Of a stretch of DNA of 64,000 bases, positions 32,203-44,359 are shown one piece after another. The stretch spans positions 376,837,410 through 376,901,409 of the forward strand of contig CM068372.1 in NCBI GenBank assembly GCA_034769895.1, written 5' to 3'. The translations under genes were made by a program, and so were the position numbers. Every line of letters begins with the position of its first letter. Positions within the stretch are counted from its first letter, which is position 1. The notes under the pieces are model-generated. The model was not told the origin of the DNA and ran no database searches. It saw only the letters and a list, made by a program, of their open reading frames with translations. The stretch comes from Magicicada septendecula. Taxonomy: Eukaryota; Arthropoda; Insecta; Hemiptera; Cicadidae.

Positions 32203-33184
32203 TCTATATATATAGCCTATATAAAACTCAAAGTCTGAGGATTTATGTGTACTGAATACAAATCCACACCGTTACACCGATTGCCATCAAATTTTGCACA
32301 GGTAACCTTTGACACATGGCAAAAAACACTGTCTACCTTGGAATTTGATATTTTGCCCCATTCGCACGATTTAGGCCCTTTTAATTATGCCTTTTCATTG
32401 ACGCGTATAAAGATGTCAACTACACCATGGAGACCACAATTAATTACCATAGTAACAAGTAAATAAACAAATAATATTTAGGGGCATCGGACTGTACCTT
32501 TATCCGTTCCTGTAGTTTTTAATGTTATTAATATGCGATTGCATCGATATATTTTGTAATTTTGTATACATATACGTCTATATATTTTGTAATTGTCTTA
32601 AACGATTATAAAAGTTATGTTTATATGTATTTATGATGATGCAATGAATAAGTGATGAAATATATTAAATACCACTACTAAAGATGTCAACAACACTATG
32701 GAGACCAGAATTAATTACCAAAGTAACAAGTAAATAAACAAAACCTATTTAGCGGCATCGGAACTGTATATTTATCCATTCCTGCAGTACGTTTTCGATG
32801 TTTTATATAATATGCGATTGTATCGATATATTATGATGTGGAAAAGAAGAAGTGTGCTAATTGTAAATTGTCCTATTACTTAATGCAAAGCGAAAATACG
32901 TGTTGTTTTCGTTTGTGAGAATAGGTGACAACGGTTTTTGGTTTTTAGTTTACTGCTGAAATAAATAAAAGCCATGGTTGAGAAAAACATAACGTTTAAT
33001 GTGTTATACAATGTTTCTATCACAGTAAGGCTTAAAATAAAGAATTTACCGTTTTTGATTTGACTTTATAAATATCTCCAAAGGCTTTATAAACGGGTAC
33101 TTTTAAATCTCCATAGGCTGTTGCACCAACCTAATAATTTAGTACAAGTTAAAATAGTACAAGCGTTGAAAACAGCTTTGGAGA
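32203..33184 (+). mobile_element. Non-autonomous Helitron, copy 1 (3'-truncated)
   Basis: Begins TCTATATATATAG...AAACTCAAAGTC, the usual animal Helitron 5' end. It is closely similar to 35514-36632 and 51485-52294, and contains a ~320-bp-spaced internal repeat (AAAGATGTCAAC twice). The similarity stops at TTGGAGAG, where the Tc1/mariner element begins. The 65-75-codon frames are not genes. Confidence 0.78.
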
Positions 33185-33540
33185 GTTCCTTTAAACATAG
33201 GTCCAAAAACGTATAGTTTTCCCTCTGTCCGCCATTTTGTTTTTTTTAAGGAAAATTTTATTTCTCAAGAATGGAGTGAGATATTCTAATGAAATCTGGT
33301 AAGTGTTATCACAATAACATAATCTACAAAATAAAAGTTTTTGAAAATTTTACATTCACAAATTTCAAAATGGCGGCTATTTTATTTTATAAATCATTTA
33401 TATCTAACAAACTATTAGTTTTATGGAATAATGTTCCATTAGATAAAATCTTAAACATTATTTCATGAACAAAATGGTATCTTATTTGTTATAATGAGAT
33501 CTCAAACAACCGAGTTATCATGGAAAATGTCAATGTGAGT
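33185..33540 (+). repeat. Long inverted repeat, left arm
   Basis: Pairs with 35111-35442. It includes AAAACGTATAGTTTTCC near 33206-33222 and CTCAAACAACCG near 33502. Small indels between arms. Confidence 0.85.
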
Positions 33541-33846
33541 CACTCAATGCTCAATACCATGAAATCAGTGATGTTATCACGTCCAGGTATTATTCAAAAA
33601 CAATAGGCCAACTGAATATAAGTCAACAATACTTCAATCAGCTGTTTTATAAATTAATAAGCAAATTTGTAAAATTGAAACTGCAGTTGATCTTAGTATT
33701 TTGAACAGAGTAGTGAATTGTGCGTTATTTTGATAATTTTTTCGCAATACTGTTGTTTTGTTTTTATTATTTTTTGTTTTATTGTTTATTGTGCGTTATT
33801 TTCATAATTGTCATTAGATACGGCAAATTTGTATAGTAATCATGAA

Positions 33847-34855
33847 ATGGCTAACATGCATTTCATCTACGGAAAAGCCAATGGATCTGCTACAAAATCA
33901 GCCCGCCTTTATCGTGAAGCTTATCCAGATCGTAGGCAGCCTTCCAGTAAAATGTTTGTGAAAATCCATCAACGATTGTGTGAGATTGGTACATTCCAAC
34001 CATCGCCTCAGGATTATGGTAGACCGAGATCTGTTTCAACTGCTGAATTAGAGGAACGAGTTATGGTCAGAATTGAAGAGGAACCAAGAATTGTCATGCC
34101 GAAAAATCGCTCATCAGGAAGGTATTCAAAGCCACACCACCATATGGAAAATTCTTCGCAATCAATTGTTGTTTCCGTATCACCTTCAGCGTGTTCAAGC
34201 TTTCGTACCAGCTGATTTCCATAGCAGGACTGGGTTCTGTCAATGGCTAATGAATGAGCGAGTTTGTGATCCTATGTTTGTATCTAAAATTTTATTTACG
34301 GGTGAGGCATCTTTCAGTCGGGATGGAATAAATAATTTCCACAACAACCATATCTGGGCAGAGGAAAATCCACATGCAACCTTAGTGTCAAAGTATCAGC
34401 ATCGGTTTTCGGTTAATGTCTGGGCGGGTAACTTTGGAGATAAGCTGATTGGTCCTTACTTTTTGCCTAACAGATTGAAAGAAGCATACCATGAATTTCT
34501 TACCAACACACTTAATGAAATAGTGGATGATATTCCTCTACATCATATACAACAAATGTGGTTCATGCATGATGGTGCACCCCCACATTTCTCAAATAAT
34601 GTCAAGCAGTTATTGAATAATCGCTTTCGTGGCCAGTGGGTTGGGCGTGGTGGTCCAGTTGCATGGCCTCCCCGCTTACCAGATTTAAATCCATTGGATT
34701 TTTACTTGTGGGGGCATCTGAAGAGCTTGGTGTATAGCACTCGAATAAACATGGTAGATGAATTGAGAGACAAAATAATTATTTGCTGGCAACAAATTAA
34801 AGTAATACCGCGAATTTTTAAACATATTCTGAGCTTCGATGGTCAAAGGGGCTGA
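33847..34855 (+). pseudogene. Tc1/mariner-type transposase, frameshifted and catalytically damaged
   Basis: The N-terminal part (33847-~34093) has the DNA-binding helix-turn-helix region ANMHFIYGKANGSATKSARL and GRPRSVST. A frameshift near 34093 moves to the frame 34073-34855 with SCRKIAHQEGIQSHTTIWKI. Catalytic triad, numbered in that second frame: the first Asp of the usual FTDEA is Gly77 (FTGEAS); the second is intact in MHDGAPPH (Asp167); the third is in LNPLDFYLWG (Asp209), 41 residues after the second. That spacing fits the DD41D group rather than DD34D mariner. Expected full length is about 340 residues, so little is missing, but the frameshift and the lost Asp make it inactive. Confidence 0.88.
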
Positions 34856-35110
34856 AAGGTGCATTTAAGAAAATGGGGGACACATTGAACACCTACTTTA
34901 ATTATTTCGTGCTGTCGTTATGGTAATTTTTTATTTTACTTAATACTAAAATCTGCAGATAAATAAAATAGTTTAAAATTTTTTGTATTCATTTTGTATT
35001 TTACGTTTTCATTTTCTCCTTTCAAAATAAATTGTAATGTTTTTACTAATTTTTTACTTGTATTTACAAATGCAACTATTTGCCAATAATTATTTTTTCA
35101 GTGTGATGGT

Positions 35111-35442
35111 AGACTCAGACTAAGATTTTCCATCATAACGCGGTTGTTTGAGATTGCATTGTAACAAATAAGGTATCATTTTGTTCATTAAATAATGCTT
35201 AAGATTTTATCAAATGGAACATTATTCCATAAAACTAATAGTTTGTTAGATATGAATGATTTAAAAATTAAAACAGCCGCGATTTTGAAATTTGTGAATG
35301 TAAAATTTTCAAAAAATTTCACTTTGTAGATTATGGTACTGGGGCACTCCATTCTCGAGAAATAAAATTTTCCTTAAAAAATACAAAATGGCGGACAGAT
35401 GGAAAACTATACGTTTTTGGACCTATGTTTGTTTACAGGAAC
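35111..35442 (-). repeat. Long inverted repeat, right arm
   Basis: Reverse complement of 33185-33540 with small differences. Confidence 0.85.
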
Positions 35443-35513
35443 ATTTTTGTTGTTTTAATTATGTAAGGAACACGTTCCCGAAATATTGGACGACCATTTG
35501 TGGACACTCTGTA

Positions 35514-36632
35514 TATATAAAACTCAAAGTCTGAGGTTTTATGTGTACTGAATACAAATCCACACCGTTACACCGATTGCCACCAAATTTTGCACAGGTA
35601 ACCTCTGACACAAGGCGAAAAACACTGTCTACCTTGGAATTTGTTATTTTGCCCCATTCGCACGATTTATGCCCTTTTAATTATGCCTTTTCATTGACAC
35701 GTATAAAGATGTCAATAACACCATGGAGACCAGAATTAATTACCATAGTAACAAGTAAATAAACAAATGATATATAGCGGCATCGGAACTGTAACTTTAT
35801 CCGTTCCTGCAGTTTTTAATGTTTTTAATATACGATTGTATCGATATATTTTGTTATTTTGTGTACATATACGTCTATATATTTTGTAATTGTCTTAAAC
35901 GATTATAAAATTTATGTTTATATGTATTTCTGACGATGCAATGAATAAGTAATGAAATATATTAAATACTACTACTAAAGATGTCAACAACACCATGCAG
36001 ACCAGAATTAATTACCATAGTAACAAGTAAATAAACAAAAGCTATTTAGCGGAATCGGAACTGTACATTAATCCATTCCTGCAGTACATTTTCATGTTTT
36101 GTATAATATGCGATTGTATCGATATAGGTCTATTACGATGTGGAAAAGCAGAAGTGTAGGGCCTACTAATTGTAAATTGTTCTATTATACTTAATGCAAA
36201 GCGAAAATACGTGTTGTTTTCATTTGTGAGGTTAGGTGACAACAGTTTTTGGTTTTTAGTTTACTGCTGAAATAAATAAAAGCCATGGTTGAGGAAAACA
36301 TAACGTTTAATGTGTTATACAATGCTTCTAACACAGTAACACTTAAAATAAAGAATTTACCGTTTTTGATTTAACAGATACGTTATAAATGTCTCCAAAG
36401 GCTTTATAAACGGGTACTTTTAAATCTCCAAAGGTTGTTGGACCAACCTAATAATTTAGTACAAGTTAAAATAGTACAAGTGTTGAAAACAGCTGTGGAG
36501 AGAATTTGACTAGTGAGTACAAAATTGTTATACGAGCTGACAGAACGCCAAATAGACATAGACAATAAAAATTATATTAAAATACTTATTAAAAGTCAGA
36601 TATTGGCGTGCGAAGCCGCGGGTAACAGCCGG
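35514..36632 (+). mobile_element. Non-autonomous Helitron, copy 2
   Basis: Same sequence as copy 1 from ATAAAACTCAAAGTCTGAGG onward, but continuing to the Helitron-like 3' end GCGAAGCCGCGGGTAACAGC (hairpin-forming) and CCGG where CTAG would be expected. Its first bases abut the Tc1/mariner right end. It holds the same internal repeat pair and no rep/helicase gene. Confidence 0.8.
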
Positions 36633-36639
36633 TATGCTA

Positions 36640-37495
36640 TAAAACCATCCGTTTTGCAGACATTACGCTTTTAGAAAACAACTAATAAGTACTACAGAAT
36701 GCACTTCACTGACTGAACACGTTTCTAAAAGGCAGATGCAAACAGACGGCGATAAGTCGAGGAAAAGACAAAATTATTCAAATTATTATCCGGGTGTGTA
36801 AGACCATGGTCCACTATAATTCTCATGCTGATCGATTTTGTAAGACTGATCAACATTACAATATTTAAAGTGGCTGGAATTACTCTCATTATAGTAAACG
36901 GTAAAAACAAATAAAAAATATGCGTTATTGGGTACTTATTGGGCGAGTCGATTTTCCTATATCTCAAACGTTTATACGCTAATCCTGCGTAATAAATCTG
37001 TTTGTAGGACCTTTAGTTAAAAAAAGTTACTACTATATTAGCGTACACAGCTGAAAAAATAATAAAACAGCCTAAAAATTAAGACATTAACAAAATTCGT
37101 CTACTTTTTTGCCAACCCCCCCCCCCGTAATTGCGCTCCTGTTCGTGTATGAAAATGTCCTACAGAGTGTCACGTAAAAGATGTCCTCACTATACATATT
37201 CAGACTGTATAAATCAATATAAGAAAGAAAACGTTTCTACAGACATAGGGCCCACAAACGACTTGTTATCCGTTTGGCCGCCAACCGATAACACAAATCC
37301 GTTTTTGTATGTGTCTTTTTAAACAAAACTGTAAAGAAAAAGGCCCTTTCAAGACTACAATTGGGTTTAGGCTGCAACCTTTCATCGACTTCTGCATACT
37401 TGGAGGACTTGCGTAAACGCGGGAAAAAACCCAAATTAGTGTTTTCAACTCCACAGGACGTAATATGAATCAATTCTTTCAATCTCCAGTCCGCG
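36640..37495. other. Unassigned DNA
   Basis: 36775-36800 (AAATTATTATCCGG) resembles 40010-40035 next to a hammerhead, hinting at an old Penelope terminal repeat. C13 run near 37119-37131. No gene. Confidence 0.35.
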
Positions 37496-37499
37496 TTGG

Positions 37500-38230
37500 C
37501 CCTTCTACAGAACTCCGAAGCATGTCTGCAAATATCTAGGCGTCACTCTTGACTCGAAACTAATCTGGCGACCATATATCACACGAACCGTAGACCTAGC
37601 CCGCAAATAAATCCGAATCTTCCGAGTTCTTAGCAACAATGATCGTTGGTCCAGCGTGATACTCAGCCGTATCTGCCACTGCTTGTTTTCGCCTCATCAT
37701 GACTTACGTGCATCCCATCCTGCTAACTGCTGACTTTCCGCGTTTGAAACTCTACAGAATTACCGAACGGCGAGCCCTGCGACTAATTTACCGCCGACCT
37801 CTCGAAACTACCGCTCTGTATGCCCTCAGTAAACTCTTCCCCACCTTCCCCACTCTTTCCTCTATAAATTAAGTTGGAAATGCGCACAAACTGCCAAAAG
37901 CAACCTCCATTCCATAGCAGCCTCCGTTAACAGAACTATCGGGAACACCCACAGACCCTCCTTCCTTATATAACGTATACTGGCTGTCACCGATGAGACC
38001 CGCCTAGAAATACACGTAGACACAGAAACAACTAAATAAACACATTGCAACATACTCCACTTCCAGACAACTTGATCTCATAATTCCATAATTATTCTTC
38101 TCTTCTCACCTAATACCATGGCCCTCTTCTTTGTGTCTCCTGCCCATCACTTGACCCCACACTGACACTTCCCTCTATCTTTAGCGTCCTGCGCTACTCG
38201 ACCTCGCTATGGCTGTTTAGTAGTTTGGCA
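37500..38230 (+). pseudogene. Jockey/R1-type retrotransposon ORF2 C-terminal fragment
   Basis: Frames spell CKYLGVTLDSKLIWRPYI (~37528-37580), LIMTYVHPILLTADF (~37695-37735) and LYRITERRALRLIYRRP, corresponding to KYLGVxLD and YxxxRPILxYG-type blocks of LINE proteins. Several frameshifts. The downstream part (37980-38265) resembles 46200-46510, so both are copies of one family's 3' end. Confidence 0.68.
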
Positions 38231-38263
38231 CTCCCATCAACCTCATCCGATCCCCATTTGGCT

Positions 38264-38439
<176 letters not shown>

Positions 38440-38703
38440 CTGGGTGCCTCCACTTTCTCCGCTTCCGGGCATGCGTCTTTACATCCCTATACAGAAGGGC
38501 GGCCAGTCCCCAAATCAGCCTGAGAAAAGTCCTTCAGGACAAGCCTCAAACAACAGACATAGGCCCACAAACGTCTCGTTATCCGTTTGTGTTTTTTAAA
38601 GAAAACTGTAGCCTATTTCAAGAAAGAATTGAGATATTTGAATCAAATTTGGCACTCTCGTTTATATTAATATTCTTTGATAAAAAAAAAAACGGTTATT
38701 TTA

Positions 38704-38905
38704 CGAGGGTCATTTGAAAAGTTCGCGGCCTACCATATAAACGAATGTGTGGCGTTTCTGTTTTTTACCGCATCGTGGCGCCACATTCGCCCCATGAACA
38801 GCTGTGAAGCGTCAAGTCGGGTCAAATCATTGTGATGCAGTAAAAAACAGAAACGCCACACATTCGTTTCTATGGTAGGCCGCGAACTTTTTCAAATCGC
38901 CCTCG
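38704..38905. mobile_element. 202-bp mariner-type MITE
   Basis: Ends CGAGGGTCATTTGAAAAGTT and, reversed, CGAGGGCGATTTGAAAAAGT, continuing as ~65-bp inverted arms (GCGGCCTACCATA, CGAATGTGTGGCGTTTCTG). Flanked on both sides by TA (38702-38703, 38906-38907). No coding content. Confidence 0.88.
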
Positions 38906-38984
38906 TATGATATCAAAATTTAAAAAATGCAGTCATTTAAACTTTTTAATTTCAATTTTTAAGCTCTGGAAATTTTAATTTTAT

Positions 38985-39305
38985 CAAACTATGCTTCATT
39001 AGTTCGCCATAGAAAAAATTACTCTTGTTAAAACGTAAAATGTTGCAGGTAAACTACCCCTTCCCCTTAACCGATCTTCACCAAAATCAACAGGCCTTGA
39101 GTCCTCTACAACTCAGGCACATATGCAAAAATTTATTTGATTCTGTTTGAATTTGAAGCAGTTATCGTTTGCAAAAAATTCTACACATAGACACACACAC
39201 ACAGAGACTTTTCGGAAAATGACTTTTCTTCATGTTTTGAGGGTAGTACAATCAGAATCAGCTCTTATTTCGAACACGATTTTTTTCACCATCACCATAC
39301 TTCCA
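38985..39305. mobile_element. Truncated copy of the 164-bp-repeat TIR element
   Basis: One 164-bp monomer (GGTAAACTACCCCTTCCCCT, CCGATCTTCACCAAAATCAA) followed by the terminal region ending CCATACTTCCATTTC near 39304. Left part missing. Confidence 0.78.
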
Positions 39306-39378
39306 TTTCTTTATGGAACATGAAAGTAAAAATTCATAATAAATGTTCAAAGTGTCCTTCGCTGTTTTCAACATTTTG

Positions 39379-39580
39379 GCGTAAAATATTTGTGCCAAGT
39401 TTGGTTGAAATAGGTCCAGTGGTTTAGGAGGAGATGTGGAAGACCCCAAAGAACCCCCCAAAGGACCCCATCGAAAAAAAACACCTATCCTATGTTGGTT
39501 CTCCCGTCGCGTAAAATATTTGTGCCAAGTTTGGTTGAAATCGGTCCAGTGGTTTAGGAGGTGATGTGGAACATACATAA
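39379..39580. repeat. 130-bp direct repeat, two copies
   Basis: GTAAAATATTTGTGCCAAGT starts at 39381 and 39511, each continuing with GGTTGAAAT(A/C)GGTCCAGTGG. Function unknown. Confidence 0.85.
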
Positions 39581-39639
39581 AATGGGGGGGGGGGGTTAAA
39601 AACCTTAGGAGTGAAAGTTTTTAAAACCGTTTCTTAGTG

Positions 39640-39995
39640 AGCATCTACGACCCCATAAGAATATACCTTCAAATTTTGAGATCTCACTCGTTCAGAAACT
39701 CCTGGCATATTTCGTATCTGCTGACAACGTTCAATAATTCTTTACTGTAAATCCTCAATATTCTGAACTGCAGTTGAGTACACTATGTTCTTAAGGTGCC
39801 CCCGTTGATAAAAATCAAATGGATTTAGTTCAGGTGATCTAGCAGACTTATCTTTGTTTTACCACAACCAACTCACCATTGACGATAACATTCGTCTAGA
39901 AAGCGACGTACAATGTGACTAAATTGTGCTCCAACACCATTATTTATAAAAACCGTTTGATTTCTCGAGGGTAGTGGAACATCTTCAATTTTATA
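39640..39995 (-). pseudogene. Tc1/mariner-type transposase C-terminal relic
   Basis: Minus strand: NNGVGAQFSHIVRRFLDECY (where the catalytic HDGAPxH is decayed to NNGVGAQ), then ARSPELNPFDFYQRGHLKN and IVYSTAVQNIEDLQ, a stop, RIIERCQQIRNMPGV. This is closely parallel to the end of the 34-kb transposase but from another copy. Dead. Confidence 0.8.
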
Positions 39996-39999
39996 ATTA

Positions 40000-40125
40000 T
40001 TTAAATTATTATCCGGACTGTAAGCCGTGGTCTTACGAAGTTTTCATGTCGATTGATGTTATTAATGTAATCAGACGTTTCGGCCTCACTTCTGGAGGCC
40101 ATCTTCAGTGAACAGTCTTCGACAA
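40000..40125 (-). repeat. Penelope-like terminal repeat fragment
   Basis: Contains a minus-strand hammerhead and, downstream of it, TAAGACCACGGCTTACAGTC. Directly followed on the plus strand by an RTE-like fragment. Confidence 0.5.
40071..40111 (-). ncRNA. Hammerhead ribozyme motif
   Basis: On the minus strand: core CTGAAGA (40108-40102). Helix II is GGCCTC (40100-40095) with GAGGCC (40087-40082), six pairs. GAAA is at 40081-40078, helix III is the palindrome ACGT (40078-40075), then C40074 completes a GUC cleavage triplet. Helix I is TCA with TGA. Confidence 0.65.
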
Positions 40126-40136
40126 TACTGACGCAC

Positions 40137-40339
40137 TGAAGACGGAAATGGCATTCTTGAGAGGAGTCAAAAACTTGACCGTATCAGAAATGAGGCCATA
40201 AGAGAAGAATTACAAGTCTTTAACTTGAATGAAAAATTAAAAGACTACAAACAACGGTGGAAAAAACACTTAAGGAAACAAGTCGGGATGTCAGATTCCA
40301 GACTGGCCAAACAAGGCGGAACCTTGCCTATGCCGTGTT
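40137..40339 (+). pseudogene. RTE-like ORF2 C-terminus
   Basis: Frames give KTEMAFLRGV, then KLDRIRNEAIREELQVFNLN, KDYKQRWKKHLRKQ and DSRLAKQGGTLPMPCCEDD, running straight into GAT units. RIRNEAIREEL matches the RTE-type fragments elsewhere in the window. One frameshift near 40172. Confidence 0.75.
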
Positions 40340-40366
40340 GTGAAGATGATGATGATGATGATGATG
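40340..40366. repeat. (GAT)n tail of the RTE-like fragment
   Basis: Eight GAT units directly at the end of the RTE-like ORF. A (GAT)n on the minus strand has the same position relative to the RTE fragment at 49725-50170. Confidence 0.85.
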
Positions 40367-40369
40367 AAG

Positions 40370-41955
40370 TTATTTAAACAAAACAGTTCGTGCAATTTTT
40401 GTTTATTTGAAAAATTAAGCATTGGATCGTCTACATTTGCAACGCTCCCTTCAACATAGCATCAATCGGTTATAACACGAATATGCCAAATTTTTTTCAG
40501 TTTTAAAAACAGTTCTCGAACACACTTTTTTGTGTACCCTTCAGCTCGCTCAGCGAATTTCTTTGTAAGCCTTCAACAGTCGCGAAACGTTGTCCTTTCG
40601 TGGTGCTTTCATTATTCGGAAGAAGAAAGATCGTGTAGAGGGGCTAATACGGCGGTTGCGGCGTCAGTACAATGACTGGTGCATTATCGGTGTGACTGCA
40701 CTTCCATTTCGCCGTTTCCTACGAACAGCTTCATGAGAATGTGTGACGTAAAGTGCAGAATAATGTTCTTTTTAATTTATCGTTGCACCTAATGATAAAA
40801 ATTAATGAAAAACAAAACTAAACTCTTCATGTGATTATCATGATCTTCAATTTGTTCACAACAATCTTCGAAGATTTGAACTGCTTGTTCATGCATACCA
40901 AGCCTTCTGCAACACTTTCTTCACGAGAGAAGAGTTACCTAATTCTTTACACGAAATTTGCTCCACATCTTTCAATCTTGCATTGCGTAATGTCAAAAAA
41001 AAAAATTCGACAAATACTCCAAAACATAGCTTACTTAATTAGTTCTCAAATCTAAATTATTAGTCCAATAGCGTAAACATTTTAGGCGATTGTGACTAAA
41101 ATGGGTACAAACGTCACATAAAAACAATTTTTAATTGGACATTTATGGCTCACGAAATCCCAAAATTGCACGAACTTTTTGATCAAACATCGTACAAAAA
41201 CAATTCTGTCAGGAGACTTGTAACCATCTGAATATAATAATTTTTCTATTTAACAAATAATTTTCACTCTTGACCTGAAGTATATAAACTTCGTTCAAAA
41301 CAAATCGAATGTATTTTCATTTCAATGAAGCAATAGTTGTCTGCGGGAACAAAGAAAGATAAAGAAAAACAATATCAACAATGAACAAAGCTGCGTCACA
41401 ATTGAAGAAACGCAGACATACCATAATTCAATATATACTGTATTGTATATGTCAGAGTACAGAGCTATATTATGGGTGAACAGAGAATATTGGAAGTTTG
41501 ATTGTGGGTGTGAATGCATTGATTGCCGACAATCCCGTTGCGAACCAATTTACAATTTGATTGGCTCAATTGCCAGTTAATGATGTACTGCGAGCACCCC
41601 CCACCTTGTTGCGCTAACAACCCTTAGTAGTAGTTTCGCTCTCTCTCTCTCTCTCTCGCACACGTGCGCGCACACACTCACACTTATCTGTTGTCCAAGT
41701 GGAAACCGATGACTGATTGTCCGTTATGTTTGTACTACTGCCGTGCAGGGCTATTTATGACGTACAAAACGTAAAAATAAGAGGTAGAGGAGTTGTTTAG
41801 CACTGAGATCAGCAGAGGGATTGTATCCGTAGACCAGTGGAACGCCAATTATCCTCTGCTAGATTGAATCCGATAAATTAGTCTTCTTCTCCTACGTCTA
41901 TCAGGGACGAGGCAAGTCACCAGTTCCGGTCCCAAAGGAATACATTCACTTTATC
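40370..41955. other. Unassigned DNA
   Basis: Contains a short (CT)n near 41640-41657. Short frames lack motifs. Confidence 0.35.
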
Positions 41956-41959
41956 AAGG

Positions 41960-42150
41960 CTTCCTAGGTATTTCTATACTCCGTTGTCCAACAGGCAAAC
42001 GTCCTTACGCAACCTGCCATCTGACATCCATCCTATTCACATAAGCAATTCATCTCTCTTTGTTTTCTGCAATAGCCTACGATTTTGGATATTAAAAATG
42101 TTCAACTTTTTACGAATGTCTTCATTGTAGAGTCTATCACTTCATCTCTT
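41960..42150 (-). pseudogene. RTE-like ORF2 C-terminal fragment
   Basis: Minus strand: YNEDIRKKLNIFNIQNRRLL, KTKRDELL, a stop, then IGWMSDGRLRK. The NEDIRKxLNIFNI motif matches the RIRNEDIR motif of other copies. Confidence 0.58.
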
Positions 42151-42239
42151 AAAAAAAAAAAAAAATGGGCAAATGCAACTAACTGTTTGACAGCCCCTCT
42201 CAGTATATAATCTTAAATTCCCCTCGCCTTATAGTTCCA

Positions 42240-43015
<776 letters not shown>

Positions 43016-43106
43016 TCATCCCCCCCCCCCCGTAGGAATAACCTAGTTACCTCACTGCTCCAGACATAAATTGTCATCTGACAGAACAACTATTTGAATT
43101 CCTATG

Positions 43107-43266
43107 ACACACAATTATTTATATATATTGAAATAAGCAGAAGAAGAAGAAGGTGAAGGAAAAGAAGAAGTAGAAGAAGAAGAAAAATGAGAAGTCCTGT
43201 ATCTGGACTAGTAATGCGTACTGTTGGTAACCGATGAGCTCAACATTATTCTCATTATTATGTACC
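43107..43266 (+). repeat. 160-bp direct repeat, copy 1
   Basis: GACACACAATTAT...CATTATTCTCATTATTATGTACC, repeated at 44204-44353 with small differences, flanking an RT fragment. Confidence 0.85.
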
Positions 43267-43299
43267 TATTATAGAATTATTATTCCTATGTCAATAACA

Positions 43300-44120
43300 A
43301 TTCGTCTTCTTCTTATGTCTTCAATCCTAAAATTGGTTTGCAGCAGTCTTTCATTGGATCTATCTTGTGTTTCCTCTTCATTTTCTCAGACGTTTCACAA
43401 TTTACATCCTCCATAATTTGCTTTATATACTGCAGCCTCGGTCTTCCCTTATATCTTTTACCTTCTATTGTTCCTTCCATTACCAATTTTAATAGTCCTT
43501 CATGCCGCAGTGTATGTCCAGTAAGTTCTAACCTTCTTCTTCTAATTATGCTTTTCAACAGACACCTCTCATTGCCTATTCTGCTCAGCACCTCCTCATT
43601 TGTAATTCTGTCAGACCATTTTATTTTTAGGATCTTGCGATAAACCACGTCTCAAAACTGTCAAGTTTCCTTTCTTCCGTCATACCTACTGTCCACGACT
43701 CGCAACCATACATGACAGTGCTCCATATAAAACTCATTAGGAAACGTTTCCTTGTTTTAAGGCTTGTTTTAAGGGAGACTTTACTTGTTGTCAGTATTCT
43801 CCATTTTTAAAAGCAATCTTAGCCTGGATTATTCTGTCAATAATATCTCTTTCACTTCGGCCATCCTTGATAATTTTACTACCCAAGAATGTAAATTCGC
43901 TCACATGCTGAACGCTTTCTCTTCTCAGTGCAAAGTTTAGCTTCAAATTTTCTTTTCTTCTACAAATCTTAACGTTTGGTTTACGTCCTATTTGTTTTCA
44001 TATTATACCCTTCAGTCAATATTTTATCCATACTGTGTAAAAGTTTACTCAGATCCTGCTCATTTTCTGCCACTACAGCAATATCATCGGCAAAACGCAG
44101 CATGTCTATTCATTCTCAGT
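43300..44120 (-). pseudogene. Non-LTR retrotransposon RT fragment, motif C to C-terminus
   Basis: Minus strand from 44120: RFADDIAVVAENEQDLSKLL (motif C FADD), YNMKTNRT, LGSKIIKDGRSERDIIDRI, then an open 111-codon frame (43648-43313) with IKWSDRITNEEVLSRIGNER, RRRRLELTGHTLRHEG and KGRPRLQYIKQIMED. Frameshifts near 43980 and 43660. The FADDIAVVAE and ITNEEVLxRI motifs are typical of a LINE family widespread in insects; clade not assigned. Confidence 0.8.
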
Positions 44121-44203
44121 GGATTATTATTCCCTCTTTGCATTCTTCGTTGACTACGTCGAGCTCACCCTATATATATGCATTAACCAGTGCTAGTGAG
44201 AGG

Positions 44204-44353
44204 TTGACACACAATTATATATATTGGAATAAGAAGAATAAGGTGAAGAAAATAAGAAGTAGAAGAAGAAGAAAAAGGAGAAGTCTGTATCTGGACTATT
44301 AATGCGTATTGTTGGTATACGATGTACTCAACATTATTCTCATTATTATGTAC
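44204..44353 (+). repeat. 160-bp direct repeat, copy 2
   Basis: Second copy of 43107-43266, about 1,090 bp downstream. Confidence 0.85.
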
Positions 44354-44359
44354 CAAAAA

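Larger units (their letters stand above)
33185..35513 (+). mobile_element. Tc1/mariner-superfamily transposon with ~350-bp inverted repeats
   Basis: Inverted arms 33185-33540 and 35111-35442 flank a transposase pseudogene. Beyond the right arm the sequence runs on to CGTCCAATATTTCGGGAACG (reverse strand) and ends at 35513 with GGACACTCTG followed by TA, a typical Tc1/mariner terminus. The corresponding ~70 bp of the left end are missing, so the left end is truncated against Helitron copy 1. Confidence 0.85.

Noticed and set aside
32245..32466. 73-codon frames repeated at 32245, 35541 and 51542 as a small gene family
   Set aside because: They fall at the same place in three Helitron copies, only short frames survive, and no domain or coding constraint is apparent.
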